Shown one piece after another: positions 1 through 9,658 of a stretch of DNA of 64,000 nt. Position 1 is the first letter of the stretch; every line of letters starts with the position of its first letter. The DNA lies in NCBI GenBank assembly GCA_019931105.1, contig JAIOUW010000001.1, positions 806,001-870,000 on the forward strand, read 5' to 3'. Position numbers and translations under genes: made by a program. The notes beneath the pieces were generated by a model. It was not told the DNA's origin. It ran no database searches and saw only the letters and a program-made list of their open reading frames with translations. Origin of the DNA: Flavobacteriaceae bacterium NBU2977 (GTDB taxonomy: Bacteria > Bacteroidota > Bacteroidia > Flavobacteriales > Flavobacteriaceae).

Positions 1-1
1 A

Positions 2-280
2 GTGTATTATGACGTTGCCAACTCGAACAAAATGGGTTATGACATCTATGAGGAAATACGTCAGTTGGGCAAAGAGAATATTTGCGAGTTCCATGCCAAG
101 GAGAACGGTTTTCTTCTCGGAAAAGGTAGAATCGATTTTCAAGCGGTCCGCAGGGCCGTCGATGATATCGGCTATGAAGGCTGGGTGCAGATTGAAAGTG
201 CCGTACCCAAAAAGACGGATATGTTCGAAAGTTACTTACACAATAACAAATACCTTAGATCGGTCTTAAATGAAAAATAA
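2..280 (+). CDS. Sugar phosphate isomerase/epimerase, C-terminal fragment
   Basis: The last 92 residues of a TIM-barrel sugar isomerase/epimerase of the xylose-isomerase-like (AP endonuclease 2) family; the 5' part lies outside the window. Visible family features are the late-barrel segments FHAKENGFLLGKGRIDF, with the substrate/metal-side His-Ala-Lys and the GxGxIDF turn, followed by GYEGWVQIES, where the Glu is the usual last metal ligand. Such enzymes epimerise or isomerise ketoses and inositols. Two further members of the superfamily occur at 20801-21754 and 26950-27810, which fits a sugar-processing region. The codon at 2 is not the true start. The exact substrate is unknown. Confidence 0.8.
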   Translation: MYYDVANSNKMGYDIYEEIRQLGKENICEFHAKENGFLLGKGRIDFQAVRRAVDDIGYEGWVQIESAVPKKTDMFESYLHNNKYLRSVLNEK

Positions 281-608
281 GCTTGTTAAGTTTTGAATTC
301 CATCATCCCTCAAGGGAAATGTTTGCCATACAAAACACATTCAATATAAATAAGCAAGCCCTTGTAAACCATGAAATGGCCGGTTTTGTACGTCGAATTG
401 AAAAATAACTTGACCGGCAAAATTTTTAAGGGTTTGGTATGAAGATAGGATAGAAATAACAAAAAAAATCGGTTAGGGGCCTATAGAAAAACCTCAAATT
501 TATGAGTTATGGTTATACTATCAATTTAAATGAATATAATCTAAGTTGTTTATATTTAAATATGCTATTCTTTTATGCTTAGAACAGGAAAATATTAAAA
601 TCACAGGG
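281..608. other. Intergenic region, 328 bp
   Basis: No gene, RNA or convincing terminator is visible. The second half becomes very A+T-rich toward 540-600, as expected for a promoter region of the following gene, but I cannot point to a clean TAnnTTTG box. Confidence 0.4.
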
Positions 609-3600
609 ATGTTTCATGTAAAATATATTTTCTACATAGCAAGTCTGACCACCTTAGTTTCGTGTGTGGGCCCAAATCTTCCCGAATCGGTGCAGTCGGC
701 CTACGAAAAACTTCCGCAGAAAATCGATTTCAACCAGCACGTCAAACCAATTCTCTCCGATAAATGCTTTATCTGCCATGGCCCTGATAAAGCAAAAGTA
801 AAGGCGGGACTGCAATTGCACCTACCCGACTTGGCCTATCAGGAATCGAAAAACAATCCCGGCACCTATTCCATAAAGCCCGGAAATGCAGACAGGAGCG
901 ATTTGGTTCATCGGATCCTATCAAATGATCCCGAATACAAAATGCCCGAACCTGAATCGCACCTCACCTTAACGGATTACGAAAAGGCAATGCTTGTCAA
1001 ATGGATCGAAGATGGTGCCGAGTACAAAGACCACTGGGCATTCACCGCTCCGGAGAACAAAGAACCCCCAAAAGTAAGACTCCATGACAAAGTAGGTAAT
1101 CCTATTGATAATTTTATTTTAGCGAAGTTGGAAGTTGAAGGATTAAAACCCAATCCGCCCGCTGACAAAGAAACCATTTTACGCAGACTGTCATTCGACC
1201 TGACAGGCTTACCGCCAACAATCGAAGAAATCGACAATTTCGTGAACGATGATTCGCCCGACGCTTATGAAAAACAAGTAGATCGTTTATTGGCCTCGCC
1301 CCATCATGCCGAACAATTGACCTTGGATTGGATGGATCTTTCGCGTTATGCCGATACGCATGGCTACACGGTGGATCGTTATCGCGACATTTCGCCTTGG
1401 CGCGATTGGGTCATCAAGGCTTTTCAGGAAAATATGCCATACGATGAATTCGTGCGCTGGCAAATGGCCGGCGACATGATGCCCGACCCGACGAAAGAAC
1501 AGATCCTCGCAACGACTTTTGGTCGTTTACACCCTCAGAATTCCGAAGGAGGAATTATCGATGAAGAATTTCGTTCAGAGTATGTCGCCGATCGCACCAA
1601 TGTTGTTGGCGAAGCTTTTTTGGGTTTGACCATGGCCTGTGCCAAGTGCCATGACCATAAGTACGACCCCATCTCGCAAAAGAACTATTACGAGATGTAT
1701 AGTTTTTTTAATAATGTGAACGAGTCAGGGCAGATATCCTACGATTTTTCGATGCCAGCACCGAACCTGATGTTGACCACTGAAGAACAAGACAAATTTC
1801 TCGAGTATGTCGAGGGTCTGATCGAGGAAAAAAAGCAATCTGCCGTAAAGACGATTGCGTCAGAGAAGCCCAAGGTTACTGATTGGATAGCCTCCGGCGG
1901 ATATAAAAATATCGATGCGAAAGGAACTCCCAGAGGGTTGGTGGCCAAAATCGATTTTAAAAATGGTAGTTTGAACAATGCCCTGAATCCATCGCAAAAA
2001 GGAAAAATGAACCGTCAATTCGCGCCAAAACAAATCGCTAATATTGTTGAAGGCTATTCCGGAAAAGGTTTGAAATTCGATGGTGACGCCTGGTTGGAAC
2101 TGCCAAGTCTAGGTACCTTTCATCGCTATGAGCCCTTTAGCATCGCCTTAAGGGTTTTTATTCCCGAAGATCTTGAAAACGGCGTGATATTCCACAAAGG
2201 CATCGGGGCCAAATTGTATAATTTCAGGGGGTACCACTTGGCACTCAAAGAAAATAAATTCGAGTTGCTCTTGGCCCATTTACATCCTGCAAATGCCATT
2301 GTCAAATATAGTATTGAAGAAGTGCCTAAAGAACAATGGCTACAGTTGACCTTCACCTATGACGGTTCGAGCAGTGCCAGTGGCGTGAAACTCTTTTTGA
2401 GCGGGGCGGAACAACCAACAGATACCTTTGTCGATAATCTGTACAAAGATTTTGTTTTTAGACCTGATACGTATGGTACGAGCGGCGTCCCTCAAGATCC
2501 GGGGCTTCAGTTGGGTGCGCGTTGGCGAGGCAAGGGAATAGGAAATGCCATTGTTGATGATATAATGGTATTTGACCACGAGCTTTCCGAAATAGAAGTG
2601 CTTCAAATTTCCGATCCCGAAAGATTGAAAGGGCTATTGGCCAAAACCTACCAAGACTTGACAAATGATGATAAGTTGGCACTGGAAAAGTATTATCTAT
2701 GGACAAATTCAAAAACGTACCGGCAGTCAATATACGATCTTAAAGAAACCCGAAAGATATTGGCGGACAGTATTGAACCCATTCAGGAAATAATGGTCAT
2801 GAAGGAGATGGACGAACCCCGAGAATCTTTCGTTCTTGAACGCGGATTATATGATCAATTTGGGGAGCGTGTCTATCCGAATACTCCGGAAAAAATATTT
2901 GCATTCCCAGACAGTCTTGAAAAAAATCGATTGGGCTTGGCCAAGTGGGTAACCGACGCGAACAACCCCTTGTTCGCTCGGGTAACGGTCAACCGCTACT
3001 GGAAGAATATTTTCGGAACCGGTATCGTTCGTACTGTCGAAGATTTCGGCAACCAAGGCGAGTTGCCGAGCCACCCGGCCTTGTTGGATTGGTTGGCCAT
3101 TCGATTTGTTGAATCAGGTTTTGACGTAAAGGCTTTGCACAAGCTCATGGTCATGTCGAATACCTACCGACAATCTTCTTTGGTGAGTGAAGAATTGATG
3201 GAAAAAGACAAGGCGAATCGACTTTTGGCCAGAGGTCCATCACGCAGGTTGACTGGCGAAATGCTCCGTAACAATGTGCTACTGGCCTCGGGACTTTTAA
3301 ATCGAAAAATAGGAGGAAAAAGTGTAAAACCATATCAACCCGCCGGACTCTGGAAAATCAACGGGGCGGCCTACGAGGAAGATGAGGGAGAAAAATTATA
3401 CCGTAAAAGCATGTATACCATTTGGAAACGTTCTGTGCCACATCCGACGATTGCCACTTTTGATGCTCCCGAGCGATCTTTCTGTGCAGTGCGTCGCCAA
3501 GAGACCAATACCCCGCTGCAAGCTCTGGTCTTGATGAACGATCCTACCTATGTAGAAGCCTCAAGAGTGCTAGGATACAATATGTCGCAATATTCCGACC

Positions 3601-3851
3601 CCAAAGCGGATATTTCGAATACCTTTAAAAAACTGACGGGAAGAAGCATTCAAGATAGGGAACTGAAACTTTTAGCCGATTTACGCCTGGAAGAATACGA
3701 AAAATTCAAAACAAACGAACAAAAGGCCGAAGGATGGTTGAATACAGGGGAATTCCGTATTTCAAACACCAATGACGAAGCCCTAGTTGCCGCAAATGCG
3801 GTGGTTGCAAGTACCATCATCAATTCGGATGCCGTGATAACAAAAAGATAA
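609..3851 (+). CDS. PSCyt1/DUF1549/LamG/DUF1553 lipoprotein
   Basis: A large exported protein of the planctomycete-cytochrome type. From the ATG at 609 it opens with a hydrophobic signal ending in a lipobox (LVSC, Cys19), so it should be a lipoprotein; an in-frame TTG at 546 would bury that signal, so 609 is preferred. Domains in order: PSCyt1 c-type haem domain with CFICH (Cys53, Cys56, His57); DUF1549 (PSCyt2) with DLTGLPPT; a second CxxCH (CAKCH, Cys344-His348); a concanavalin/LamG-like insert around residues 450-690; and DUF1553 (PSD1) with NPLFARVTVNRYW and the C-terminal QALVLMNDP stretch. The family is almost always paired with a DUF1501 protein, present here directly downstream. It is thought to oxidise or cleave complex, often sulfated, sugars; the reaction is not proven. 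Confidence 0.88.
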   Translation: MFHVKYIFYIASLTTLVSCVGPNLPESVQSAYEKLPQKIDFNQHVKPILSDKCFICHGPDKAKVKAGLQLHLPDLAYQESKNNPGTYSIKPGNADRSDLVHRILSNDPEYKMPEPESHLTLTDYEKAMLVKWIEDGAEYKDHWAFTAPENKEPPKVRLHDKVGNPIDNFILAKLEVEGLKPNPPADKETILRRLSFDLTGLPPTIEEIDNFVNDDSPDAYEKQVDRLLASPHHAEQLTLDWMDLSRYADTHGYTVDRYRDISPWRDWVIKAFQENMPYDEFVRWQMAGDMMPDPTKEQILATTFGRLHPQNSEGGIIDEEFRSEYVADRTNVVGEAFLGLTMACAKCHDHKYDPISQKNYYEMYSFFNNVNESGQISYDFSMPAPNLMLTTEEQDKFLEYVEGLIEEKKQSAVKTIASEKPKVTDWIASGGYKNIDAKGTPRGLVAKIDFKNGSLNNALNPSQKGKMNRQFAPKQIANIVEGYSGKGLKFDGDAWLELPSLGTFHRYEPFSIALRVFIPEDLENGVIFHKGIGAKLYNFRGYHLALKENKFELLLAHLHPANAIVKYSIEEVPKEQWLQLTFTYDGSSSASGVKLFLSGAEQPTDTFVDNLYKDFVFRPDTYGTSGVPQDPGLQLGARWRGKGIGNAIVDDIMVFDHELSEIEVLQISDPERLKGLLAKTYQDLTNDDKLALEKYYLWTNSKTYRQSIYDLKETRKILADSIEPIQEIMVMKEMDEPRESFVLERGLYDQFGERVYPNTPEKIFAFPDSLEKNRLGLAKWVTDANNPLFARVTVNRYWKNIFGTGIVRTVEDFGNQGELPSHPALLDWLAIRFVESGFDVKALHKLMVMSNTYRQSSLVSEELMEKDKANRLLARGPSRRLTGEMLRNNVLLASGLLNRKIGGKSVKPYQPAGLWKINGAAYEEDEGEKLYRKSMYTIWKRSVPHPTIATFDAPERSFCAVRRQETNTPLQALVLMNDPTYVEASRVLGYNMSQYSDPKADISNTFKKLTGRSIQDRELKLLADLRLEEYEKFKTNEQKAEGWLNTGEFRISNTNDEALVAANAVVASTIINSDAVITKR

Positions 3852-3937
3852 GGTCTCGCCTGACCACTCCGAAGGTGGGGACTTTTATCTCAGAAGTTAA
3901 ATGTATTTAGTGTTGTTATTAAAAAGTAAAGCAAGAG

Positions 3938-3970
3938 TTCCCTCCCCCTCGGAGAGGGTTAGGAAAGGGA
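3938..3970. repeat. Short palindromic intergenic element
   Basis: The gap between the DUF1553 and DUF1501 genes holds an imperfect inverted repeat (CCCTC at 3940-3944 against GAGGG at 3954-3958, flanked by TCCC/GGGA). It has the look of small REP-like intergenic palindromes. A role in mRNA end formation is inference. Confidence 0.35.
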
Positions 3971-3994
3971 CTCAGGGTATTGAAACTAAAAGAC

Positions 3995-5518
3995 ATGTGC
4001 CATAACCACGAGAATTTAAGATCGAACAACAGAGACCTGCAAGAAGTAGAACGACAAATGGATCGTCGTAACTTTTTGACCAAAACCTCCATGGGTCTGG
4101 GCGCCATTGCCCTAGGCTCGTTGTTAAATGCCGATAAAGCTTTTGCTTCGGTAAAAAATGGTGTTCTTGATACTGCAAGTGCCGATGCGTTGTTGAAATC
4201 GTATAACAAAAATCGATTGGGACTGCCACATCATGCGCCCAAGGCCAAACGAATCGTCTACCTATTTCAAAGCGGCGGCCCTTCGCAACTTGAAATGTGG
4301 GACTATAAACCGAAGCTAAAGAATATGTTCGGGCAAGATTTGCCCGACTCCGTGCGACAAGGGCAACGCCTTACCGGAATGAGTGCCGAGCAAACGTCTT
4401 TCCCCATGGCGCCCTCGCTATTTGATTTCAAACAATATGGAGAAACCGGAACATGGGCCAGTGATCTATTGCCATACACTTCGGAAGTTGTCGACGACCT
4501 CTGCTTTATCAAATCGATGCAGACCGATCAGATCAACCATGACCCAGCCATTACCTTTATGCAGACCGGGAATCAATTACCGGGCAGACCATCGATAGGT
4601 GCCTGGTTGAGCTACGGCTTGGGTTCCGATAACGAGAACCTTCCAACTTTTATAACATTGATTACAAAAAATATGGGTGGACAGCCCTTGTATTCCCGTT
4701 TATGGGGCAATGGTTTCCTTCCAACGGAACACCAAGGGGTGCAATTCCGTTCCGGGAAAGACCCTGTACTCTATCTAAGCGACCCCGAAAATTATGACGG
4801 CAATGACAGAAGGCAAATGTTGGACTATCTCGGCAAACTGAACGAAGTGCAACATGATACCTACGGCGATCCTGAAATACAAGCACGAATGGCGCAGTAT
4901 GAAATGGCATTCCGTATGCAGACCTCGGTTCCTGAAGTGACCGACATGTCCGATGAACCCGATTACATTTTCGATATGTATGGCGAAGACAGCAGAGATC
5001 CCGGCACCTATGCCGCAAATTGCTTGATGGCCAGAAAACTTTTGGAAAAAGATGTAAAATTCGTGCAATTGTACCACCAAGGATGGGACCAGCACAGTTA
5101 TTGTCCCGGTGGTGTGAAGGCACAATGCAAACGAACAGATCAGGCCAACGCAGCATTGATCAAAGATTTGAAACAACGCGGCATGTTGGAGGATACTTTA
5201 GTTGTCTGGGGTGGCGAATTCGGGCGAACGGTTTACTCCCAAGGGCAACTGACTCCTGAAAATTATGGTCGCGATCATCACCCAAAGGCCTTTACCATGT
5301 GGATGGCCGGCGCGGGTGTAAAAGCCGGACACACCCATGGCGAAACCGACGATTTTAGCTATAATGTGGTCAAAGACCCGGTACACGTACATGATTTTCA
5401 TGCGACGCTTATGCATCTATTCGGTATCGATCACGAACGGCTTACTTTTAAACATCAGGGAAGGCGTTATCGATTGACCGATGTACATGGGCATGTGGTC
5501 AATGATATACTTTCGTAA
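3995..5518 (+). CDS. DUF1501 family protein (Tat-exported)
   Basis: DUF1501 proteins belong to the alkaline phosphatase/sulfatase superfamily but lack the sulfatase Cys/Ser motif; they are the standard partner of PSCyt/DUF1553 proteins, here the preceding gene. A twin-arginine signal is visible (MDRRNFLTKTSMGLGAIALG, starting at residue 22 of this call) followed by AFA before the mature part. Family motifs include FQSGGPSQLEMWDYKP near the start, GRPSIGAWLSYGLG, and the C-terminal WGGEFGRT and GRDHHP segments that line the metal site. Starts at TTG 3980, ATG 3995 or ATG 4058 are possible; 3995 (MCHNHENLR) was chosen because related proteins often begin with such a Cys/His-rich stretch before the RR motif. 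Probably acts in the periplasm with the upstream protein; substrate unknown. Confidence 0.87.
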   Translation: MCHNHENLRSNNRDLQEVERQMDRRNFLTKTSMGLGAIALGSLLNADKAFASVKNGVLDTASADALLKSYNKNRLGLPHHAPKAKRIVYLFQSGGPSQLEMWDYKPKLKNMFGQDLPDSVRQGQRLTGMSAEQTSFPMAPSLFDFKQYGETGTWASDLLPYTSEVVDDLCFIKSMQTDQINHDPAITFMQTGNQLPGRPSIGAWLSYGLGSDNENLPTFITLITKNMGGQPLYSRLWGNGFLPTEHQGVQFRSGKDPVLYLSDPENYDGNDRRQMLDYLGKLNEVQHDTYGDPEIQARMAQYEMAFRMQTSVPEVTDMSDEPDYIFDMYGEDSRDPGTYAANCLMARKLLEKDVKFVQLYHQGWDQHSYCPGGVKAQCKRTDQANAALIKDLKQRGMLEDTLVVWGGEFGRTVYSQGQLTPENYGRDHHPKAFTMWMAGAGVKAGHTHGETDDFSYNVVKDPVHVHDFHATLMHLFGIDHERLTFKHQGRRYRLTDVHGHVVNDILS

Positions 5519-5720
5519 ATACCAAACCCTTAATTGCAGCAAGCAGATAGTATGAGCCGTCAAAGCTTGTATCGGGCCAACACATTTATTAAACCATATA
5601 TTTCTCGCTCAATGGAAAAAAATGAACAATGAGCTTTCATTCCGTTATAAGTTGCCGATTGCGTTCTGAATTACACCGATATACTTTACTTTTATGTACT
5701 AAGATTCGAATACCTAAAGC
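5519..5720. other. Intergenic region before eda
   Basis: About 200 bp with no gene. It likely carries the promoter of the eda-kdgK-sulfatase run; an A+T-rich stretch around 5685-5715 is a candidate, but no clean -7 box is seen. Confidence 0.3.
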
Positions 5721-6395
5721 ATGAAGCAGAATGAAAAACACGCCATGTCGAAAGAGCTGGCACAAAAAATAGACGAAAGTGGCGTTGTTGCCGTACTCAT
5801 AATCGATGAGGTCAAGCATGCCGTGCCAATGGCAAAAGCTCTTTTGAAAGGCGGTGTCGATGCCATTGAACTGACGCTTCGAACCCCTGCGGCCATCGAT
5901 TCGGCCAAGGCCATAAAAAAGGAAGTTCCTGAAATAACTTTGGGTTTTGGCACAGTATTGACCACGGATCAAGTGAAGGCAGTAGTAGATGTAGGGGCCG
6001 ATTTTGCGGTTTCGCCAGGTTGCAACCCTAAAATAATCGCAGAGGCCAGAAAACAGGGCCTAGACTTTGCCCCAGGCGTCATGACCCCCACCGATATCGA
6101 AATTGCCATCGAACACGGGTGTCGGGTCTTAAAGTTTTTTCCTGCCGAAACCTCGGGGGGCATGAAACATCTTGAAAGTATGGCTGCCCCATATATACAT
6201 CTGGGCCTGAAATTTATTCCGCTGGGCGGATGCAACATAGACAATGCGCCGCTATACCTTAAATCTCCTTTGATAACGGCAATCGGGGGCACTTGGATAG
6301 CCAAAAGACCCTTGATCCAATCAGAGGATTGGGAAGCCATAACAACTAACGCCAAAGAAATAAGAACATTGATCGATCGAATCAAAAAGAACTGA
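5721..6395 (+). CDS. eda: 2-keto-3-deoxy-6-phosphogluconate aldolase
   Basis: Class I aldolase that splits 2-keto-3-deoxy-6-phosphogluconate into pyruvate and glyceraldehyde 3-phosphate. All landmarks are present: catalytic Glu50 in AIELTLRTP, the GFGTVLT strand, SPGCNP, and the Schiff-base Lys138 in LKFFPAE; the phosphate-binding GG segment (IPLGGC, AIGGTW) follows. At 224 residues it is of normal length. A second ATG at 5745 (MSKELAQK) is also possible as start. It is followed 56 bp later by the KDG kinase gene in the same direction, so the two probably form an operon doing the last two steps of 2-keto-3-deoxy-gluconate use, fed by uronates or aldonates. Confidence 0.95.
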   Translation: MKQNEKHAMSKELAQKIDESGVVAVLIIDEVKHAVPMAKALLKGGVDAIELTLRTPAAIDSAKAIKKEVPEITLGFGTVLTTDQVKAVVDVGADFAVSPGCNPKIIAEARKQGLDFAPGVMTPTDIEIAIEHGCRVLKFFPAETSGGMKHLESMAAPYIHLGLKFIPLGGCNIDNAPLYLKSPLITAIGGTWIAKRPLIQSEDWEAITTNAKEIRTLIDRIKKN

Positions 6396-6451
6396 TTAAA
6401 CCCGAATAAATCCTTATATTCCTTGTCTTACTTATTAACATTCCAACAAAC

Positions 6452-7540
6452 ATGAAGAAAGTCGTAACCTTTGGGGAAATTATGGGGCGTGTGGCCTCTC
6501 CGGAAAACCTGCGCCTAAGACAGGCAAGAAATTTCGAAGTTACCTATGCAGGTGCCGAAGCCAGCGTGGCGGCTTCGATCTGCAATTATGGTGGAAAAGC
6601 CCGTTACGTGACCGCCCTTCCAAAACATCCGCTAGCTGAAGCTGCAATGGATTCAGTACGTGCCGTCGGTATCGATACCGAATATATCTTGCGTACCGAC
6701 GAAGGCCGACTGGGCCTCTATTTTCTGGAGACCGGTGCCAATCAACGCCCAAGCAATGTTGTATATGACCGGGCCGATTCGGCCATATCGATTACCCCTG
6801 CCGACAGATACGACTGGAAAAATATTTTTAAGGATGCTCAATGGCTCCATCTTAGCGGCATTACTCCCGCCTTGTCCAAAAATGCGGCGGAGGCGACCCT
6901 TGTCGCCGCCCAACAAGCAAAAAAAGCAGGGGCCTCCGTTTCTATTGACCTGAACTTTAGAGGCAAACTATGGAAATGGGATTCAAACTATTCCCAAAAG
7001 GATTTAGCCCAAAAAACCATGCGTGAAATTTTACCTTTTGTAGATGTCGTAGTCGGCAATGAAGAAGACTGCCATGATGTACTGGGCATTCAGGCCGGTG
7101 ATACCGATGTTCATTCGGGCAGTTTGGATACATCACGCTATCCCGAGGTGGCCAAGCAGGTCGTACAGCAATTCCCGAACATTAAAAAAGTGGCCATAAC
7201 GTTGCGGGAAAGCCTCTCTGCCAGTCACAACAATTGGGGCGCCATGCTTTATGATGCCTCCGAAAATCAGTCCTTTTTCGCTCCTTTGGATGCAAATGGA
7301 GAATATAATCCCTATCAAATCAAAAACATAGTCGATCGTGTGGGTGGTGGTGATTCGTTCGCTGGCGGGCTCATCTTCTCATTGATAACGTCCGAACTTA
7401 GCGAACCACAGACCGCATTGAATTATGCCGTGGCGGCTTCTTGTTTAAAACATTCCATCAAGGGCGATTTCAACTATTCGACAAGGGCCGAGGTCGAACG
7501 CCTGATGGGCGGCAATGCTTCTGGCCGTGTGGTTCGCTAA
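6452..7540 (+). CDS. kdgK: 2-keto-3-deoxygluconate kinase (PfkB family)
   Basis: Ribokinase/PfkB-family kinase that phosphorylates KDG at O6, giving the substrate of the aldolase encoded just upstream. The N-terminus has the family opening (VVTFGEIMGRV) and the GAEASVAASICNYGG segment; the C-terminal signature is DRVGGGDSFAGGLIFSL, with the catalytic Asp in GGGD (KDG kinases often have GGGD where fructokinases have GAGD). SIDLNFRGKLW and VVGNEED segments also match KDG kinases. Length of 362 residues is normal. The next gene, a sulfatase, begins 31 bp downstream, so eda, kdgK and the sulfatase are likely co-transcribed. Confidence 0.92.
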   Translation: MKKVVTFGEIMGRVASPENLRLRQARNFEVTYAGAEASVAASICNYGGKARYVTALPKHPLAEAAMDSVRAVGIDTEYILRTDEGRLGLYFLETGANQRPSNVVYDRADSAISITPADRYDWKNIFKDAQWLHLSGITPALSKNAAEATLVAAQQAKKAGASVSIDLNFRGKLWKWDSNYSQKDLAQKTMREILPFVDVVVGNEEDCHDVLGIQAGDTDVHSGSLDTSRYPEVAKQVVQQFPNIKKVAITLRESLSASHNNWGAMLYDASENQSFFAPLDANGEYNPYQIKNIVDRVGGGDSFAGGLIFSLITSELSEPQTALNYAVAASCLKHSIKGDFNYSTRAEVERLMGGNASGRVVR

Positions 7541-7570
7541 AAACTTCCTTGGAATAAATATTGAACGAAC

Positions 7571-9112
7571 ATGAAGCAATTGAGCATTGAGGGAAGCATC
7601 GTTTTAGGACTAATCCTTTGTCTTGTCGGGTGTAAGCGCGAAGGTGCAAAGTCCGATCAAGAAGTAGCGACCAAAGAAATAACAAAACCCAATATTGTAA
7701 TAATATACGCCGATGATCTGGGATATGGAGAGCTAGGTGCCTATGGTGCCACTATATTGAAAACACCCAATCTGGACAAATTGGCGAACGGGGGAATACG
7801 ATTCATAAATGGATATGCTTCTTCAGCCACTTGTACCCCGAGCCGATATGCCCTTCTCACCGGAGTGTATCCTTGGCGGAACAAACAGGCCAAAATTCTT
7901 CCCGGAACGGCCCCATTGATTATCGACACTGCGCAAACGACACTTCCTAAAATGCTCAGGGAACAAGGTTATCACACAGGCATCGTCGGCAAATGGCATT
8001 TGGGATTGGGAACCGGAAACGTCGATTGGAACCAAAGAATTTCACCGGGACCTAACGAAGTAGGTTTCGACTACAGCAATATTCTCGCGGCGACCCAAGA
8101 TAGGGTTCCTACCGTTTATATCGAAAATGGCCATGTGGTCGATCTCGATCCGAACGATCCTATTGAAGTCGATTATGAAAAGAACTTTCCGGGAGAGCCG
8201 ACCGGTCTTGAAAACCCGGAATTGCTCAAAATGAAATGGCACCACGGACATAACAACAGTATCGTAAACGGAATTCCGCGAATCGGGTTTATGAAAGGGG
8301 GTGAAGCCGCCAAATGGGTCGATGAAGATATGGCCGATTACTTTTTGACCGAAGCACAGCAGTACGTTCGGCAGCATAAGTCAGCGCCTTTTTTTCTATA
8401 CTATGCGCTGCAACAACCACATGTTCCGCGCACCCCGCATCCTCGATTCGTCGGCAAATCGGGTATGGGTCCAAGAGGTGATGTCATCGTAGAAGCCGAC
8501 TGGGTCATCGGAGAATTCATAAAAACCTTGAAAGACGAAGGCCTATTGGAGAATACTTTGATCATCTTTTCCAGCGATAACGGGCCTGTGGTAAACGATG
8601 GCTATTATGATGATTCTGTTGAAAAATTAGGCGATCATAAACCTGCCGGAGTTTTAAGGGGCGGCAAGTATAGTTTGTTCGAGGCCGGTACCCGTGTACC
8701 TTTCATTACCTATTGGAAGGGCCAGATCGAGCCAGGTATGTCGAATGCACTAGTGTCACAAATAGACCTGCTTTCGTCGTTAGCGGCACTCACTGGGAGT
8801 ACTACCCGCGGAGCGGATAGCAAGAACTTATTGGATGTTCTTTTGGGAAAAACTGAAAACGGGCGACAAGAGCTCGTTTTAGAAGCTTCGACAAAAACCG
8901 CTTTCCGAAAAGGCGATTGGGCAATGATACCGCCTCATGAGGGGCCACCAATCAACAACTATGTAAATATCGAACTGGGCAATTCAAGCGAATATCAACT
9001 TTATAACCTTAAGGAAGATATCAGTCAACAGACCAATTTGGCCGAATCAAATCCTGAAAAGCTAAAGGAACTGATCGACGCCTATGAAGCAATTCGAGGG
9101 ACCGATGAATAA
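7571..9112 (+). CDS. Lipoprotein sulfatase (formylglycine type, S1)
   Basis: Type I sulfatase that hydrolyses sulfate esters, likely on a sulfated sugar. The signal peptide ends in a lipobox (CLVGC, Cys21), so the enzyme is probably anchored in the envelope. Metal ligands are visible as NIVIIYADDLGYGE (Asp48, Asp49). The modification site is CTPSR starting at Cys88, the C-x-P-S-R motif that is converted to formylglycine by a maturase encoded elsewhere. Downstream GKWHLG, FLYYALQQPHVP and FSSDNGPV contribute the remaining active-site residues. Length of 513 residues is typical. Its position behind eda-kdgK suggests that the pathway handles a sulfated uronate-containing polymer, though the substrate cannot be named. 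Confidence 0.93.
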   Translation: MKQLSIEGSIVLGLILCLVGCKREGAKSDQEVATKEITKPNIVIIYADDLGYGELGAYGATILKTPNLDKLANGGIRFINGYASSATCTPSRYALLTGVYPWRNKQAKILPGTAPLIIDTAQTTLPKMLREQGYHTGIVGKWHLGLGTGNVDWNQRISPGPNEVGFDYSNILAATQDRVPTVYIENGHVVDLDPNDPIEVDYEKNFPGEPTGLENPELLKMKWHHGHNNSIVNGIPRIGFMKGGEAAKWVDEDMADYFLTEAQQYVRQHKSAPFFLYYALQQPHVPRTPHPRFVGKSGMGPRGDVIVEADWVIGEFIKTLKDEGLLENTLIIFSSDNGPVVNDGYYDDSVEKLGDHKPAGVLRGGKYSLFEAGTRVPFITYWKGQIEPGMSNALVSQIDLLSSLAALTGSTTRGADSKNLLDVLLGKTENGRQELVLEASTKTAFRKGDWAMIPPHEGPPINNYVNIELGNSSEYQLYNLKEDISQQTNLAESNPEKLKELIDAYEAIRGTDE

Positions 9113-9123
9113 AAAAGCCCTTT

Positions 9124-9633
9124 TTAGACGAACAGCAACAGTATTGTCAAGATTATACCACCAATAGTAAAATATATTCCTTTTTTAAAAACAGAGGTGG
9201 TCGGTTTGAACATCCAAAAAGCCGATACCGCAAAAAATAATAGTGAAATCCCGAAGAAAATTCCGAGCCAAAAAAGAGGGTGGCCCGAGTGCATCTTATG
9301 TATCTTGTTCATGTTCTCTAGCAGTAGCGGCAGTTTCTTTTCGGTATATTCGGCAACACCTGTTCTTTTGTTATAAGTACCCCCTTGAAAATACAACAGG
9401 TCTCCTTCTTCCTTATCGACCCTAAAACGGCCCATTTCCAAAGCCCTTCCCAAATCTTCGGCCGCAAGATTGGGTTCCAAAACCTTTTCATGATGGATTT
9501 CCTTTTTCAAATAATCGGTATTTCTAAAGGTCAATACAATGCCGCTGATCGCATAGACAATCATAATTCCGGCCAAAAAGAAACCCAGATATCTGTGAAT
9601 TACCCTAAATGTTTGTTCGGTCTTTCTTCCCAT
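9124..9633 (-). CDS. PepSY-associated transmembrane protein
   Basis: A 169-residue membrane protein with the PepSY_TM layout: MGRKTEQTFRVIHRYLGFFLAGIM at the start (first helix with its conserved His), a periplasmic stretch with tyrosine-rich strands, then HKMHSGHPLFWLGIFFGISLLFFAVSAFWMF (a helix with several His that could ligate haem) and a last helix. Such proteins are linked to iron/haem uptake or ferric reductase activity. The ATG at 9633 was chosen because the longer reading (9666) adds 11 residues that overlap the small upstream gene. It converges with the sulfatase gene, with only 11 bp between stops. Confidence 0.8.
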   Translation of the reverse strand: MGRKTEQTFRVIHRYLGFFLAGIMIVYAISGIVLTFRNTDYLKKEIHHEKVLEPNLAAEDLGRALEMGRFRVDKEEGDLLYFQGGTYNKRTGVAEYTEKKLPLLLENMNKIHKMHSGHPLFWLGIFFGISLLFFAVSAFWMFKPTTSVFKKGIYFTIGGIILTILLLFV

Positions 9634-9658
9634 AATCCATACGTGTAAAAAACTATAC

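Noticed and set aside
4662-5156. 164-codon minus-strand frame inside the DUF1501 gene
   Set aside because: Antisense shadow with excess Arg, His and Cys and no domain.
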